In this document: positions 18,771 to 28,515 of the stretch, piece after piece
Numbering within the stretch: the first letter of the stretch is position 1
Layout of the letters: the number at the start of each line of letters is the position of its first letter
From: Dongia_A sp039808885
GTDB taxonomy: Bacteria > Pseudomonadota > Alphaproteobacteria > Dongiales > Dongiaceae
Length of the DNA: 64,000 nucleotides
Direction of reading: 5' to 3'
Assembly (NCBI GenBank): GCA_039808885.1
Contig: JBDHTX010000010.1
Span: 58,343 to 122,342, forward strand
Notes under the pieces: model-generated
What the model was told of the DNA's origin: nothing
What the model saw: the letters and a program-made list of their open reading frames with translations, nothing else
Databases searched by the model: none
Made by a program: the position numbers and the translations under genes

Positions 18771-19253
18771 TTAGTTGCCCGGGCGCAGCGAGATCTGGCC
18801 GAAGCCGGCGGCCACGTTCAGGCCGGTGACGCCCTCGATGCTGACCGGCTGCAGGGCGATCTGGTCGTTGCTGCCGCCGACCAGGACGTTGGCGCCGAGG
18901 CCAAGGCCCACGGCCGCTTCGGCGGTGGCGCCGGCATAGTTGCCGGCCAGGGCGCCCTTGGCCACCTGGCCGGGGGCGAAGACCGCCCACACCATGTAGG
19001 CGTCGCTGGTGAAGCCGATGTCGACGCCGTACTTGTTGATCTCACCGCGATAGCGCTCCGCCGTGCCGTCCGGGCGCGTGAACACGCAGGCAATGTCCTT
19101 GGACGAACCGAAGATGAAGCCGACACCGCCGGCGACGTTGCAGTTCAGCGAACCGATATTGACGCCGGAGCCGGCGACCGCCGGGGTGGCGACGAACTGC
19201 GGAACGGCCAGCACGGCCGCGAGCGCGGTTGCGGCGATGAGACGCTTGAACAT
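18771..19253 (-). CDS. DUF992 secreted protein
   Basis: The 160-residue precursor has a signal peptide (MFKRLIAATALAAVLAVPQF, cleavage probably after PAVA). The mature part shows DUF992 features: SGVNIGSLNCNVAGGVGFIF, SSKDIACVF, YGVDIGFTSDAYMVWAVFA, GLGLGANVLVGGS and SIEGVTGLNVAAGF. The family is small, mostly alphaproteobacterial and of unknown function; the two Cys may form a disulfide. The ATG at 19253 was chosen because the signal peptide begins there. It is monocistronic and convergent with hsp20. Confidence 0.88.
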   Translation of the reverse strand: MFKRLIAATALAAVLAVPQFVATPAVAGSGVNIGSLNCNVAGGVGFIFGSSKDIACVFTRPDGTAERYRGEINKYGVDIGFTSDAYMVWAVFAPGQVAKGALAGNYAGATAEAAVGLGLGANVLVGGSNDQIALQPVSIEGVTGLNVAAGFGQISLRPGN

Positions 19254-19435
19254 GGAAAACTCCCTGGGATTTGTCTTGTCAGACAGACATAGGAAACGAC
19301 GAACGAGACATAGCATAGCCCATTCAATTCAACAGTGCGCGCCGTCACACGCCCTGCCGGCGTCGCTGGGACGCTAGCCAAACCGCCGAAAAACGTTAAG
19401 AGAAGTGGTCCGTGCATTGGCCCAGGGAGGGGGGC

Positions 19436-20644
<1,209 letters not shown>

Positions 20645-20645
20645 C

Positions 20646-21791
20646 ATGTTCGCCAATCTCACCGAAGAACAACGCCTGCTCCGCGAAAGCCTCGAACGCT
20701 TCCGCCGCCAGGACTACACCTTCGAGAAGCGCCGGGCGCATCTGAAGGAGCTCGGCGCCGCGGACGACCCGATCTGGGCCATGCTGGCCGAGATGGGCTG
20801 GCTGGCGGCGACGCTGCCGGAGGAGCATGGCGGCCTGGGCGGCACCGGCGCCGACCTGGCGCTGCTCATGGAACAGTTCGGCCGCGCCCTGCTGGCGAGC
20901 GCCTTCGTGCCGAGCATTGTTCTCGGCGCCACCGCCTTGCGCATTGCCGGCAGCCCGGAACAGCACTCCGCGCATCTGCCGGCCCTTGCCGAGGGCCGCG
21001 AGAAGCTGGCCTTCGCCTATCTCGACGCCTCCGGCCAGCACCAGCCATCGCTGGCCGCGACCGAGGCCAGGCGGGACGGCGGCGAATATGTGCTCCAGGG
21101 CGCGAAGAAGGCCGTGCTCTACGGAAATGTCGCCGACCATATCCTGGTCACCGCGCGGAATGCCGGGTCGCCGCAGGGTTCCGGCGGCATTTCGCTGTTC
21201 CTTGTGCCGGCGTCGGCCGGCGGGCTCTCGGTCGATGCCTATCGCACGCATGACGACGGCTGGGCCGCGGACCTGACTCTCGATGCCGTGCGCGTGCCGG
21301 CCGCCAATCTCGTCGGCGGCGAAGGCGCGGCATTGCCGGCGATCGAGGCCGCGCTCGATGCCGGGGTTGTGGCGCTCTGCGCCGAGGCGGTCGGCATCAT
21401 GTGGACGCTGCACGAGATGACCCTCGATTACATCAAGGTGCGCAAGCAGTTCGGCGCCACGCTGGGCAGCTTCCAGGCGCTGCAGCACCGCATGGTCAAC
21501 ATCTACATGAAATGCCAGCTGGCACAGTCCATGGCGATGGCGGCGGCCGCGGCGCTGCAGACCGACGACGCGCGTGTGCGCAAACGGGCGGTATCCGCGG
21601 CAAAGGCGCAGATCGGCCGCGCCGCGCGCGCAGTCGGCGAGGACGCGATCCAGCTGCATGGCGGCATCGCCATGACCGACGAATACGCCGCGGGCCACTA
21701 CTTCAAGCGACTCGCGATGATCCGGCTGACCTTCGGCGACGAGGAGTTCCACCTGCACCGCTATCGCGAACTGGACGGCTCCGCAGAATAG
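20646..21791 (+). CDS. acyl-CoA dehydrogenase (second subunit)
   Basis: The 381-residue ACAD homologue shows LPEEHGGLGGTGADLALLME in the N-terminal helical domain, a loose middle beta domain (AYLDASGQHQPSLAATEA), RKQFGATLGSFQALQHRMV for FAD pyrophosphate contact, and QLHGGIAMTDEYAAGHYFKR. The C-terminal segment reads LTFGDEEFHLHRYR instead of the YEG-type motif. It follows the first subunit gene after one base, so the proteins are probably made in equal amounts and act as a heteromer. No CoA ligase or hydratase is adjacent, so the substrate is unknown. Confidence 0.92.
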   Translation: MFANLTEEQRLLRESLERFRRQDYTFEKRRAHLKELGAADDPIWAMLAEMGWLAATLPEEHGGLGGTGADLALLMEQFGRALLASAFVPSIVLGATALRIAGSPEQHSAHLPALAEGREKLAFAYLDASGQHQPSLAATEARRDGGEYVLQGAKKAVLYGNVADHILVTARNAGSPQGSGGISLFLVPASAGGLSVDAYRTHDDGWAADLTLDAVRVPAANLVGGEGAALPAIEAALDAGVVALCAEAVGIMWTLHEMTLDYIKVRKQFGATLGSFQALQHRMVNIYMKCQLAQSMAMAAAAALQTDDARVRKRAVSAAKAQIGRAARAVGEDAIQLHGGIAMTDEYAAGHYFKRLAMIRLTFGDEEFHLHRYRELDGSAE

Positions 21792-21928
21792 GAAGTTGTC
21801 GAGCCCAGCCGCCATCTTCCTTCAGCGCCACTGACCGGACAGCGATGCAGCCGCGCATCGCGCCACCGCGGAAGGAAAAGCGACACGGCCGCGACCGCTC
21901 ACCGCGAGCACCGCAAAAATCTGGCTTG

Positions 21929-21956
21929 CCGCGATGATGTAACATGTTCATCGCGG
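21929..21956. terminator. inverted-repeat hairpin between convergent genes
   Basis: Perfect 9-base arms CCGCGATGA (21929-21937) and TCATCGCGG (21948-21956) surround the spacer TGTAACATGT. The element lies in the 241-bp space between the convergent ACAD and dhaK genes. There is no T-run, so it may be a weak terminator, an mRNA end protector or a protein-binding site. The rest of the gap shows nothing recognisable. Confidence 0.45.
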
Positions 21957-22032
21957 TCGTGAAGCATGGCCCCCCAGGTTGCCGTGCCTCTACCCAGCAG
22001 CCTTCCGTGAAAGCTTGATGGCGGACCTGCCC

Positions 22033-23022
22033 TTACACGCCCCAGCGCAGGGCCGCCGTATGCACGGGCGAGTCCCACAAGCCAGCCAGCTCGCCATCCA
22101 GCACGCTGACGGTGAGCGAGCAGCCCGCCATTTCCAGCGAGGTGACATAGGACCCGACCAGGGACCGCACGGTCTTGATGCCCTTGCCGTCGAGGATGCG
22201 CCGGGCGGAATTGTACATCAGGTAGAGTTCCATCGCCGGCGTGCCGCCGAAGCCATTCGCCAGAAGCAGCACCTCGCTGCCCGCCTTCGGCTTCAAATCG
22301 CCAAGGATGGCGCCCATCATCTCCTCGGCGATGGCATCCGCCGTCGCCAGCTTGACCCGGCGGCGGCCGGGTTCGCCATGAATGCCGACGCCCATCTCCA
22401 TCTCGTCCTCGCCCAGGCTGAAGGTCGGCTTGCCGGCGGCCGGCACGGTGCAGCTGGTCAGCGCCACACCCATCGAGCGGGTCTGGCCGTTCACCCGCTG
22501 ACCGAGCGCCTGCAGCGTCGCCAGGTCACCGCCGCGCTCCGCCGCCGCGCCCACGATGCGCTCGACCACGAGGGTCCCGGCGACGCCGCGCCGGCCGGTC
22601 GAATAGGTCGAGGTCTCCACCGCGACGTCGTCGTCGGTGATGACCGTCGCGACCTTGCCGCTCGCCATCTCCGCCGCCATGGCGAAGTTCATCACGTCGC
22701 CTTCGTAGTTCTTGACGATGTAGAGCACGCCGCCGCCGGTCTCGACCGCCTCGGCGGCGGCCAGCATCTGGTCCGGCGTCGGCGAGGTGAAGACCTGGCC
22801 CGGGCAGGCCGCGTCCAGCATGCCGAGGCCGACGAAGCCGGCATGCAACGGCTCATGCCCCGACCCGCCGCCAGAGATCAGCCCGACCTTGCCGCGCTTC
22901 AGGTTCCGCCGGCGCACGAACTTGCCCTCCGCGCCCAGCGTGACGATGTCGGCATGGGCGCCGGCGAACCCCGCCAGGCTCTCGCTCAGGACGGTTTCGG
23001 TGCCGTTGATCAGCTTCTTCAT
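22033..23022 (-). CDS. dhaK: dihydroxyacetone kinase, substrate-binding subunit DhaK
   Basis: The 329-residue subunit binds dihydroxyacetone covalently through a His hemiaminal, visible as MGVGIHGEPGRR, and holds it for phosphorylation by DhaL. Other family motifs are GLISGGGSGHEPLHAGFVG, PTPDQMLAAAEA, VKNYEGDVMNF and LLANGFGGTPAMELY. The start at ATG 23022 follows family alignment; the longer frame overlaps the HTH gene. It is the last gene of the ABC-phosphorelay operon. dhaL and dhaM are present, but the order is unusual because ptsI, ptsH and the HTH gene lie between them and dhaK. Confidence 0.94.
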   Translation of the reverse strand: MKKLINGTETVLSESLAGFAGAHADIVTLGAEGKFVRRRNLKRGKVGLISGGGSGHEPLHAGFVGLGMLDAACPGQVFTSPTPDQMLAAAEAVETGGGVLYIVKNYEGDVMNFAMAAEMASGKVATVITDDDVAVETSTYSTGRRGVAGTLVVERIVGAAAERGGDLATLQALGQRVNGQTRSMGVALTSCTVPAAGKPTFSLGEDEMEMGVGIHGEPGRRRVKLATADAIAEEMMGAILGDLKPKAGSEVLLLANGFGGTPAMELYLMYNSARRILDGKGIKTVRSLVGSYVTSLEMAGCSLTVSVLDGELAGLWDSPVHTAALRWGV

Positions 23023-23035
23023 CGCGGTTCCTCCC

Positions 23036-23497
23036 CTATTCCTTGGAACGGTCGTCATCGGCTTTGCCGGCGGACGACCGGCCGGAGATCAGATCGACCA
23101 TCTTGGTGGCGAAATCGCCCAGCAGCTTGTCGAGCTCGGCGTTCTTCTGCGCGTCGTTCAGGTCGGGCACGTAGAGCGTGACATGGCGCAGATGCGGGCT
23201 CGGCCCCTGCGGCTGCTGCAGCCGGCCGGGATGGGCACGCTCATACGCCGCCAGAAAGGCCTTGCGGTCGGCCTCCGGAAAGCGGCAGGCATCGAAAATC
23301 AGCTCGATGTGACGCGCCGGGATCGGCACCGGGTAGGCGGGATTGGTGATCTGGGAAATGAAGCTGCGATTGGCGCCGAGCGCATCGGCCAGCCTCTGAC
23401 GCATGCCCGAAGGACGCAGATCGAGCACGCGCAGCAGGATGCGCTTGTACTCCGCCACCCAATTGACTTCGCCCGACCGGTCACCGTCATCGGCCAT
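23036..23497 (-). CDS. small helix-turn-helix protein of the dha operon
   Basis: The 153-residue protein is not assigned to a named family here. Residues about 17-75 form a lambda-repressor-like HTH (MRQRLADALGANRSFISQI, then a proline-rich turn NPAYPVPIPARHIELIFDAC). The region 85-125 contains RHVTLYVPDLNDAQKNAELD, and the tail is charged (AGKADDDRSKE). It lies between ptsI and dhaK with 13 and 6 bases of spacing, so it is co-transcribed with the enzymes. The likely role is a regulator responding to the phosphorelay or to DHA, comparable in position, but not in sequence, to DhaR or DhaQ of other systems (inference). Confidence 0.75.
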   Translation of the reverse strand: MADDGDRSGEVNWVAEYKRILLRVLDLRPSGMRQRLADALGANRSFISQITNPAYPVPIPARHIELIFDACRFPEADRKAFLAAYERAHPGRLQQPQGPSPHLRHVTLYVPDLNDAQKNAELDKLLGDFATKMVDLISGRSSAGKADDDRSKE

Positions 23498-23503
23498 GGC
23501 TGC

Positions 23504-25108
23504 TCACCTCGGCAACGCGCCGGCGATGGCGGCCTTCACCAGGCCGACCGCGGCGGCGGAAACCGACAGCGCGCGCAGCCCGGCTCCCAGCAGGTGCGGC
23601 ACCAGCGCCGGATCCGACGCGGCGTCGCCGCACAGGCTCACCTCCCGCCCGGTGCGCCGGCCATGCTCCACCGTGCGCGCGATCAGGCTCAGCACGGCCG
23701 GATCGGCGGCATCGGCATAGTCGGCCAGGGTGGCGATGTCGCGCGCTGCAGCCATCACATATTGGGTGAGGTCGTTGGAGCCGATGGAATAGAAGTCCGC
23801 GTCGAAGCGGTCAATGGCGATGGCGGCGGCCGGCACCTCCACCATGATCCCAAGCGGCGGGCGCTTGTAGGCAATCCCGGCGCCCTCCAATTCCGCCACG
23901 GCGGCCTCCAGATGCGCGCGGCCGCCTTCGAGATCGCGCGGCACCGCAACCATGGGCAGCATGATCTTCAGGTTGCCGTGCAGCGCGGCGCGGCACAAAG
24001 CCCGCAGCTGGACACGGAACACCTCCGGCTTCAGCAGCGACAGGCGGATGCCGCGCGTGCCGAGGAACGGATTGCCCTCGTCATCCAGGGTCAGCCCCTT
24101 CACCGGCTTGTCGCCGCCGGCATCGAGCGTGCGGATGGTGACCGGGCGGTCTCCCGCCCATTCCAGGATGCGGCGATAGGCGCGGTACTGAGTCTCTTCG
24201 TCCGGCAGATGCGCGCCGTCATGGAACAGGAACTCGGAGCGCACCAGGCCAATGCCGTCGCACATCGCGGCATCGAGCGGCTGCAGCTCGTCCGGGCCGG
24301 CCGCGTTGATCATCACCGCCACGCGCTGGCCATCGGGCATGGCGGCGGCCTTCAGGAGGAAAGAGGCCGCGAGCTTGCGGCGTTGCTCGAGCTCGACGCC
24401 ACGCTCCGCGGCGGCGGCGCGGGTCGCGGCGTCCGGCGCCACCACCAGCGTGCCGCGCTCGCCATCCAGCATGGCTTCCTGCCCGCTCGGCACCTTCATC
24501 ACGTCGGCGCCAAGGCCAACCACCATGGGAATCCCCCGCGCCCGCGCCAGCAGCGCCACGTGGCTGGTGGGTGAGCCGGCGGCCAGCGCAATCGCCGCAC
24601 CTTTGCCCCAGTCGATGCCGAGGAAACGCGACGGCGGCAGATCGCGCGCCACCAACACCGCGCCAGCGGGCACGGCTTGCGTCGTGCGGCCGGCCAGCGC
24701 GTTCAGCACCCGGTCGCGCAGATCTTCGAGATCGGCGGCGCGGGCGCGGAAGTATTCGTCCTCGGCGCTGCTGTAGTCGGCGATCTGGGCATCGAGCGCC
24801 GCCGCCCAGGAAGCGTCCGCCCCCTCGCCCGCGGCAATGGCGGCCATCGCCGGATCCGACAAGGTGTCGTCGCCGAGCATTGCGATCTGGAACTCAAGAA
24901 TTTCGCGGGCGTCCTCGGCCGCGGATGCGGTCACGCTCTCCAGCTCCGCCGTCGCCTGGGCGATCGCCTGGCGCAACCGCGCCGCTTCGGTCGCCGCCTC
25001 GCCGACCGGCCGCGGCGCGGCCGGCGCCCCGGGTTCCGGCAGGACGAACAGCTTGCTGAACGCCAGACCGGGGGAAGCCGGCCTGCCGTGCAGGCGCAGC
25101 TCAGCCAT
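23504..25108 (-). CDS. ptsI: phosphoenolpyruvate-protein phosphotransferase (PTS enzyme I) of the Dha system
   Basis: The 534-residue enzyme I transfers phosphate from PEP to HPr. The phospho-His lies in AAGSPTSHVALLARARGIP. The PEP-binding TIM barrel shows CDGIGLVRSEFLFHD, PVTIRTLDAGGDKP, PLGIMVEVPAAA, DFYSIGSNDLTQY and the active-site Cys in SLCGDAASDP. The length is slightly below the usual 570. The ATG at 25108 overlaps the HPr gene end by 8 bases; a longer frame upstream is HPr sequence. There is no GAF domain, so this is not a PtsP nitrogen-type enzyme. It appears dedicated to DhaM, because all partners are in the same operon. Confidence 0.94.
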   Translation of the reverse strand: MAELRLHGRPASPGLAFSKLFVLPEPGAPAAPRPVGEAATEAARLRQAIAQATAELESVTASAAEDAREILEFQIAMLGDDTLSDPAMAAIAAGEGADASWAAALDAQIADYSSAEDEYFRARAADLEDLRDRVLNALAGRTTQAVPAGAVLVARDLPPSRFLGIDWGKGAAIALAAGSPTSHVALLARARGIPMVVGLGADVMKVPSGQEAMLDGERGTLVVAPDAATRAAAAERGVELEQRRKLAASFLLKAAAMPDGQRVAVMINAAGPDELQPLDAAMCDGIGLVRSEFLFHDGAHLPDEETQYRAYRRILEWAGDRPVTIRTLDAGGDKPVKGLTLDDEGNPFLGTRGIRLSLLKPEVFRVQLRALCRAALHGNLKIMLPMVAVPRDLEGGRAHLEAAVAELEGAGIAYKRPPLGIMVEVPAAAIAIDRFDADFYSIGSNDLTQYVMAAARDIATLADYADAADPAVLSLIARTVEHGRRTGREVSLCGDAASDPALVPHLLGAGLRALSVSAAAVGLVKAAIAGALPR

Positions 25109-25412
25109 CGCCGTGGCCTTCGTCGAAATCGCGCCGCACCAGGTCGACGAGGGCGGCGACCGCGGCCTGGGAATCGTCGCCATCGGCGCGGAAATGCAGG
25201 GTCGTGCCCTTGGCCGCCTTGAAGGCCATCACCTTGACGATGCTCTTGGCGTCGATCCACGGGCCGGCATCGCTCAGGCTCAGCTCGATCTTGCTGGCGA
25301 AGGTCTTGGCCAGCTTGGTCAGCTTCACCGACGGGCGCGCGTGCAGGCCGACCTCATGGGCGATGAGGATCGAGGCCGTGGCCGCGTTTCCGGTGGTGCC
25401 GACGCTGCTCAT
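25101..25412 (-). CDS. HPr family phosphocarrier protein
   Basis: The 103-residue HPr carries phosphate from enzyme I to DhaM. The phospho-His is in HEVGLHARPSVKL, and the residue equivalent to Ser46 is in IDAKSIVKVMAFK. It is slightly longer than standard HPr, with a short N-terminal extension (MSSVGTTGNAAT) and an acidic tail (DFDEGHGDG). Its ATG overlaps the dhaM stop (ATGA), and its end overlaps ptsI by 8 bases, so the three relay proteins are translationally coupled. In E. coli EI, HPr and DhaM activities serve the same relay (established for DhaKLM). Confidence 0.92.
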   Translation of the reverse strand: MSSVGTTGNAATASILIAHEVGLHARPSVKLTKLAKTFASKIELSLSDAGPWIDAKSIVKVMAFKAAKGTTLHFRADGDDSQAAVAALVDLVRRDFDEGHGDG

Positions 25413-25798
25413 CGCGCTGAATATTCCTCCGCCGTCTGGCGCACGGTCTCGACGCTCGACCCGCCCGCCGCCTCGGTCGCCGCCACCACCGCGCCCTCGA
25501 CCACCGGCGCGTTGCAGATCAGCACCTTGCCGCGCTTCTCCTCGGGCAACATCTCGATCGCCATCTCGCTGTTGGTCTCGGCGCCGCCGAGATCGACCAG
25601 GACGACCACGCCGGAGGACGACCACGCCTTGTCGATCGCCGCCATGATCTGGCCGACATCGGTTCCGAGGCCGCCTGAGGGATTGCCTCCCGTCCAGGCC
25701 AAGGGCACTTCCTCGCCCACCATCTGGCGCACCATGTCGGCCGCACCCTCGGCAACCTTGGGCGAATGCGACACGATGACCACGCCGACGCTATCCAT
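25409..25798 (-). CDS. dhaM: DhaM-type PTS EIIA (mannose-family) phosphotransfer subunit
   Basis: The 129-residue protein contains only the EIIA-man-like domain of DhaM. The phospho-His lies in VGVVIVSHSPKVAEGAAD, followed by WTGGNPSGGLGTDVGQIMAA and VVVLVDLGGAETNSEMA. It takes phosphate from HPr and rephosphorylates ADP bound to DhaL, making DHA kinase PEP-driven. E. coli DhaM is a longer fusion that also contains HPr and EI-like domains; here these functions are separate genes immediately downstream. It shares one base with the end of dhaL (TAATG) and overlaps HPr by 4. Confidence 0.93.
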   Translation of the reverse strand: MDSVGVVIVSHSPKVAEGAADMVRQMVGEEVPLAWTGGNPSGGLGTDVGQIMAAIDKAWSSSGVVVLVDLGGAETNSEMAIEMLPEEKRGKVLICNAPVVEGAVVAATEAAGGSSVETVRQTAEEYSAR

Positions 25799-26406
25799 TA
25801 CGCGTTCTCCAGAATGCCGCTGACGGCTTCGATCAGCAGGGCCGAGGACCGTGCGCCCGGGTCCATATGGCCGATGGACCGCTCGCCCAGGAATGAGGCA
25901 CGACCGCGCACCGCCTTGATCGGTATGGTCGCCTCGGCCGCCGCATGGGCGGCGGCGGCGATCCGCGCGGCCGAGGCCGTTCCGCCTTCGAGCGCCTCGG
26001 CAACGGGGATGAGCACGTCGAGCATGGTCTTGTTGCCGCGCTCCGCCTTGCCGCGCGCCTGGACCGCCAGGATCGCGGCGCGGAAGGCGCGCGTCAGATC
26101 GGCCAGGGTAGGGCTTTCCGGCAGCTCCTTGCCGAGCCCCATGAACAAGGTCCCATAGAGCGGGCCGGAGGCCCCGCCGACCTTCATGACCAGGGTCGTG
26201 CCGACTCCCTTCAGGAAATCCGGCCACGGCTTCGCGCTCAGGGCATCGGCATCCGCCGCCACCGCCTCGAAGCCGCGCTTCATGTTGATGCCGTGATCCC
26301 CGTCGCCGATCGCCTGGTCGAGCGCCGTCAGTTCCTCGGCATGGCGGTCGACCGCCGCGGCAACCGCTTTCACCAGGGCCAGCTTGAGGGCAGTTTCATT
26401 CTGCAT
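25798..26406 (-). CDS. dhaL: dihydroxyacetone kinase, ADP-binding subunit DhaL
   Basis: The 202-residue protein holds ADP/ATP as a coenzyme and phosphorylates DHA on DhaK. The Mg-ADP motif is visible as LDQAIGDGDHGINMKRGF, followed by GGASGPLYGTLFMGLGK and GRASFLGERSIGHMDPGA. The ATG at 26406 is preferred (4 bases after the upstream ATPase stop). An ATG at 26430 would overlap that gene by 20 bases and add 8 residues. It is followed directly by dhaM and preceded by the ABC ATPase, which binds the kinase to the importer genes in one transcript. Confidence 0.93.
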   Translation of the reverse strand: MQNETALKLALVKAVAAAVDRHAEELTALDQAIGDGDHGINMKRGFEAVAADADALSAKPWPDFLKGVGTTLVMKVGGASGPLYGTLFMGLGKELPESPTLADLTRAFRAAILAVQARGKAERGNKTMLDVLIPVAEALEGGTASAARIAAAAHAAAEATIPIKAVRGRASFLGERSIGHMDPGARSSALLIEAVSGILENA

Positions 26407-26410
26407 CACG

Positions 26411-27421
26411 TCATCCGATCCGTTCGCCATCGGCGCCGAAATAGAGCGGCGCGTGCAGCGCTATGTCGATGGCATCACCGACGGCCAGGTCGACCTCCGG
26501 ATCAACCAGGGTCACCAGCCGGTGCTCGCCGACGCTGAGATGCAGGTGGTTCTGGTCACCCAGATGCTCGATCCACTCGACCTTGGCGTGGGCCCCGCCA
26601 TTGGCGCGGGCGATGCTCACATGCTCCGTGCGCGCGCCGATGGTGGTCGTGCCCGGCGGCGCGGGATGATGCGGGAAGGCCCGTGGCGGCAGCAGGTTGA
26701 TCGCCGGCATGCCGAGCCGCGTCGCCACGTAGATGCTGCGGGGGGACTCATAGATCTCGCGCGGCGAGCCGATCTGCACCAGGCGGCCATGGTCGAGCAC
26801 GCCGATGCGGCTTGCCATGGTCAGGGCCTCGGTCTGGTCATGCGTCACGTAGAGCACGGTGGCGCCGAGATCCTGCTGGATGTGCTTCAGCTCCAGCCGC
26901 AGATCCGCGCGCAGCTTGGCATCGAGCGAGGACAGCGGCTCGTCCATCAGGAAAATCGACGGATTGCGCACCAGGGCGCGGCCGATGGCGACGCGCTGCA
27001 TCTCGCCGCCCGACAGGCGGGTGGCGCGGTTGTTCAGCTTCGATTCGATGCGCAGCAGCTTCGCCACCCGCTCGACGCTCTGGCGCACCGCCGCCTCGTC
27101 GACCCTGCGCACCGGCGAGCGCAGCGGGAAGGCCAGGTTGTCGAAGACGCTGAGATGCGGGTAGAGCGAGTATTGCTGGAAGACGAAGGCGACGTTGCGT
27201 TCCGCCGGCGACTGGCCGGTCGCATCCCTGCCGCCGATGAAGACCTTGCCCTGCTCCGGCTTTTCCAGTCCGGCGATCAGGCGCAGCGTCGTCGTCTTGC
27301 CGGCGCCGGTGGGGCCCAGCAGCACGACGAATTCGCCATCGGCCACGATCAGGTCGATGCCGGTCACGGCGGTGAGGTCGCCGAAGCGCTTCTCCACCTG
27401 CTCAAGGCGCACCTCAGCCAT
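26411..27421 (-). CDS. CUT1-type ABC transporter ATPase (MalK/UgpC-like), second of two
   Basis: The 336-residue ATPase has Walker A GPTGAGKTT, Q-loop VFQQYSLYPHLSV, signature LSGGEMQRVAIGRALV, Walker B IFLMDEPLSSLD and H-loop VLYVTHDQTEA. A C-terminal TOBE-like regulatory region begins at about 235. The ATG at 27421 overlaps the end of the other ATPase gene by 8 bases. Two different ATPases in one importer, probably forming a heterodimer, is the arrangement known from the rhizobial glycerol importer GlpSTPQV (family knowledge). It is followed 4 bases later by dhaL. Confidence 0.92.
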   Translation of the reverse strand: MAEVRLEQVEKRFGDLTAVTGIDLIVADGEFVVLLGPTGAGKTTTLRLIAGLEKPEQGKVFIGGRDATGQSPAERNVAFVFQQYSLYPHLSVFDNLAFPLRSPVRRVDEAAVRQSVERVAKLLRIESKLNNRATRLSGGEMQRVAIGRALVRNPSIFLMDEPLSSLDAKLRADLRLELKHIQQDLGATVLYVTHDQTEALTMASRIGVLDHGRLVQIGSPREIYESPRSIYVATRLGMPAINLLPPRAFPHHPAPPGTTTIGARTEHVSIARANGGAHAKVEWIEHLGDQNHLHLSVGEHRLVTLVDPEVDLAVGDAIDIALHAPLYFGADGERIG

Positions 27422-28511
27422 GGGCGCCTCCCTCGAACAGGGCGCTGCGAATGGCGCGGCCGCTGCCCTTGTCGAACAGAGACAGGCGGTCGGACAGGAA
27501 GCGCAGCCCGACATTCTCGCCCGGCCGCACCTCTCCCGTCGATTTCGTCCGCGCCTTGATCTGGCCGAAATCGGTGTTGATGGTGACGATCTGCGTGGTC
27601 CCCAGATACTCGGCGCCATAGACCGCGCCGCGCAGGGCCGAGCGGTCGTCGAAGCTGATATGCTCCGGCCGCACCCCCAGGGCCAGGTCCGTCGGCGCGA
27701 TGTCTTCATGCACCACCGGCATCTGCACGATGGCGTCGCCGAGCCGCGCCTCGCCCATGCCGCGCTGCAGCCCGGCCTTGAACTGCAGGAAATTCATCGG
27801 CGGGGAGCCGAGGAAATCGGCGACGAACATGCTGGCGGGACGCGCATAGAGCTCCTGCGGCGGGCCGAACTGCTCGATCAGCCCCTTGTTCATGACCGCG
27901 ATCTTGTCCGCCATGGACATCGCTTCGAGCTGGTCATGGGTGACATAGACGGTGGTCGCCTTCAGCCGGTTGTGCAGGCCGCGCAGTTCCGTGCACATCA
28001 GGTGGCGGAACTCGGAATCCAGCGCCCCCAGCGGCTCATCCATCAGGAAGCACATCGGCTCGCGCACGATGGCGCGGCCGAGCGCCACGCGCTGGCGGTC
28101 GCCGCCGGACAGGCCGGAGACGGACTTGTCCAGGATGTGCTCGATCCTGAGGATGCGCGCCGCCTCCTCCACCCGCCGGTCGATCTCGGTCGCCGCCATG
28201 CCCTGGCATTTCAGCGAGAAGCCGATGTTCCTGCGCACGTTCATATGCGGGTAGAGCGCGAAGAGCTGGAACACGAAGGCGATGTCGCGTTCCGCCGCGC
28301 GCTTGAAGGTGACGTCGTTGCCGCCCAGCAGGATGCGGCCCGAGGTCGGCAGCTCCAGGCCCGCGATCATGCGCAGCGTCGTGGTCTTGCCGCAGCCGGA
28401 AGGGCCGAGCAGGACGAAGAACTCGCCATTCTCGACCACGAAGTTCGAATCCTTGACCGCGGCGAAATCGCCGAAGCTCTTGTGCAGATTCTCGACCCTG
28501 ATCTCGGCCAT
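27414..28511 (-). CDS. CUT1-type ABC transporter ATPase, first of two
   Basis: The 365-residue ATPase has Walker A GPSGCGKTT, Q-loop FVFQLFALYPHMNV, signature LSGGDRQRVALGRAIV, Walker B CFLMDEPLGALD and H-loop VYVTHDQLEAMS. A full TOBE domain follows (about 235-365: LGVRPEHISFDDRS, GAEYLGTTQI, GLRFLSDRLSLFD). It lies between the small membrane protein gene and the second ATPase. It energises the permease pair encoded upstream. Both ATPases have intact catalytic motifs, so neither is a dead partner. Confidence 0.93.
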   Translation of the reverse strand: MAEIRVENLHKSFGDFAAVKDSNFVVENGEFFVLLGPSGCGKTTTLRMIAGLELPTSGRILLGGNDVTFKRAAERDIAFVFQLFALYPHMNVRRNIGFSLKCQGMAATEIDRRVEEAARILRIEHILDKSVSGLSGGDRQRVALGRAIVREPMCFLMDEPLGALDSEFRHLMCTELRGLHNRLKATTVYVTHDQLEAMSMADKIAVMNKGLIEQFGPPQELYARPASMFVADFLGSPPMNFLQFKAGLQRGMGEARLGDAIVQMPVVHEDIAPTDLALGVRPEHISFDDRSALRGAVYGAEYLGTTQIVTINTDFGQIKARTKSTGEVRPGENVGLRFLSDRLSLFDKGSGRAIRSALFEGGAHG

Positions 28512-28515
28512 CGTC

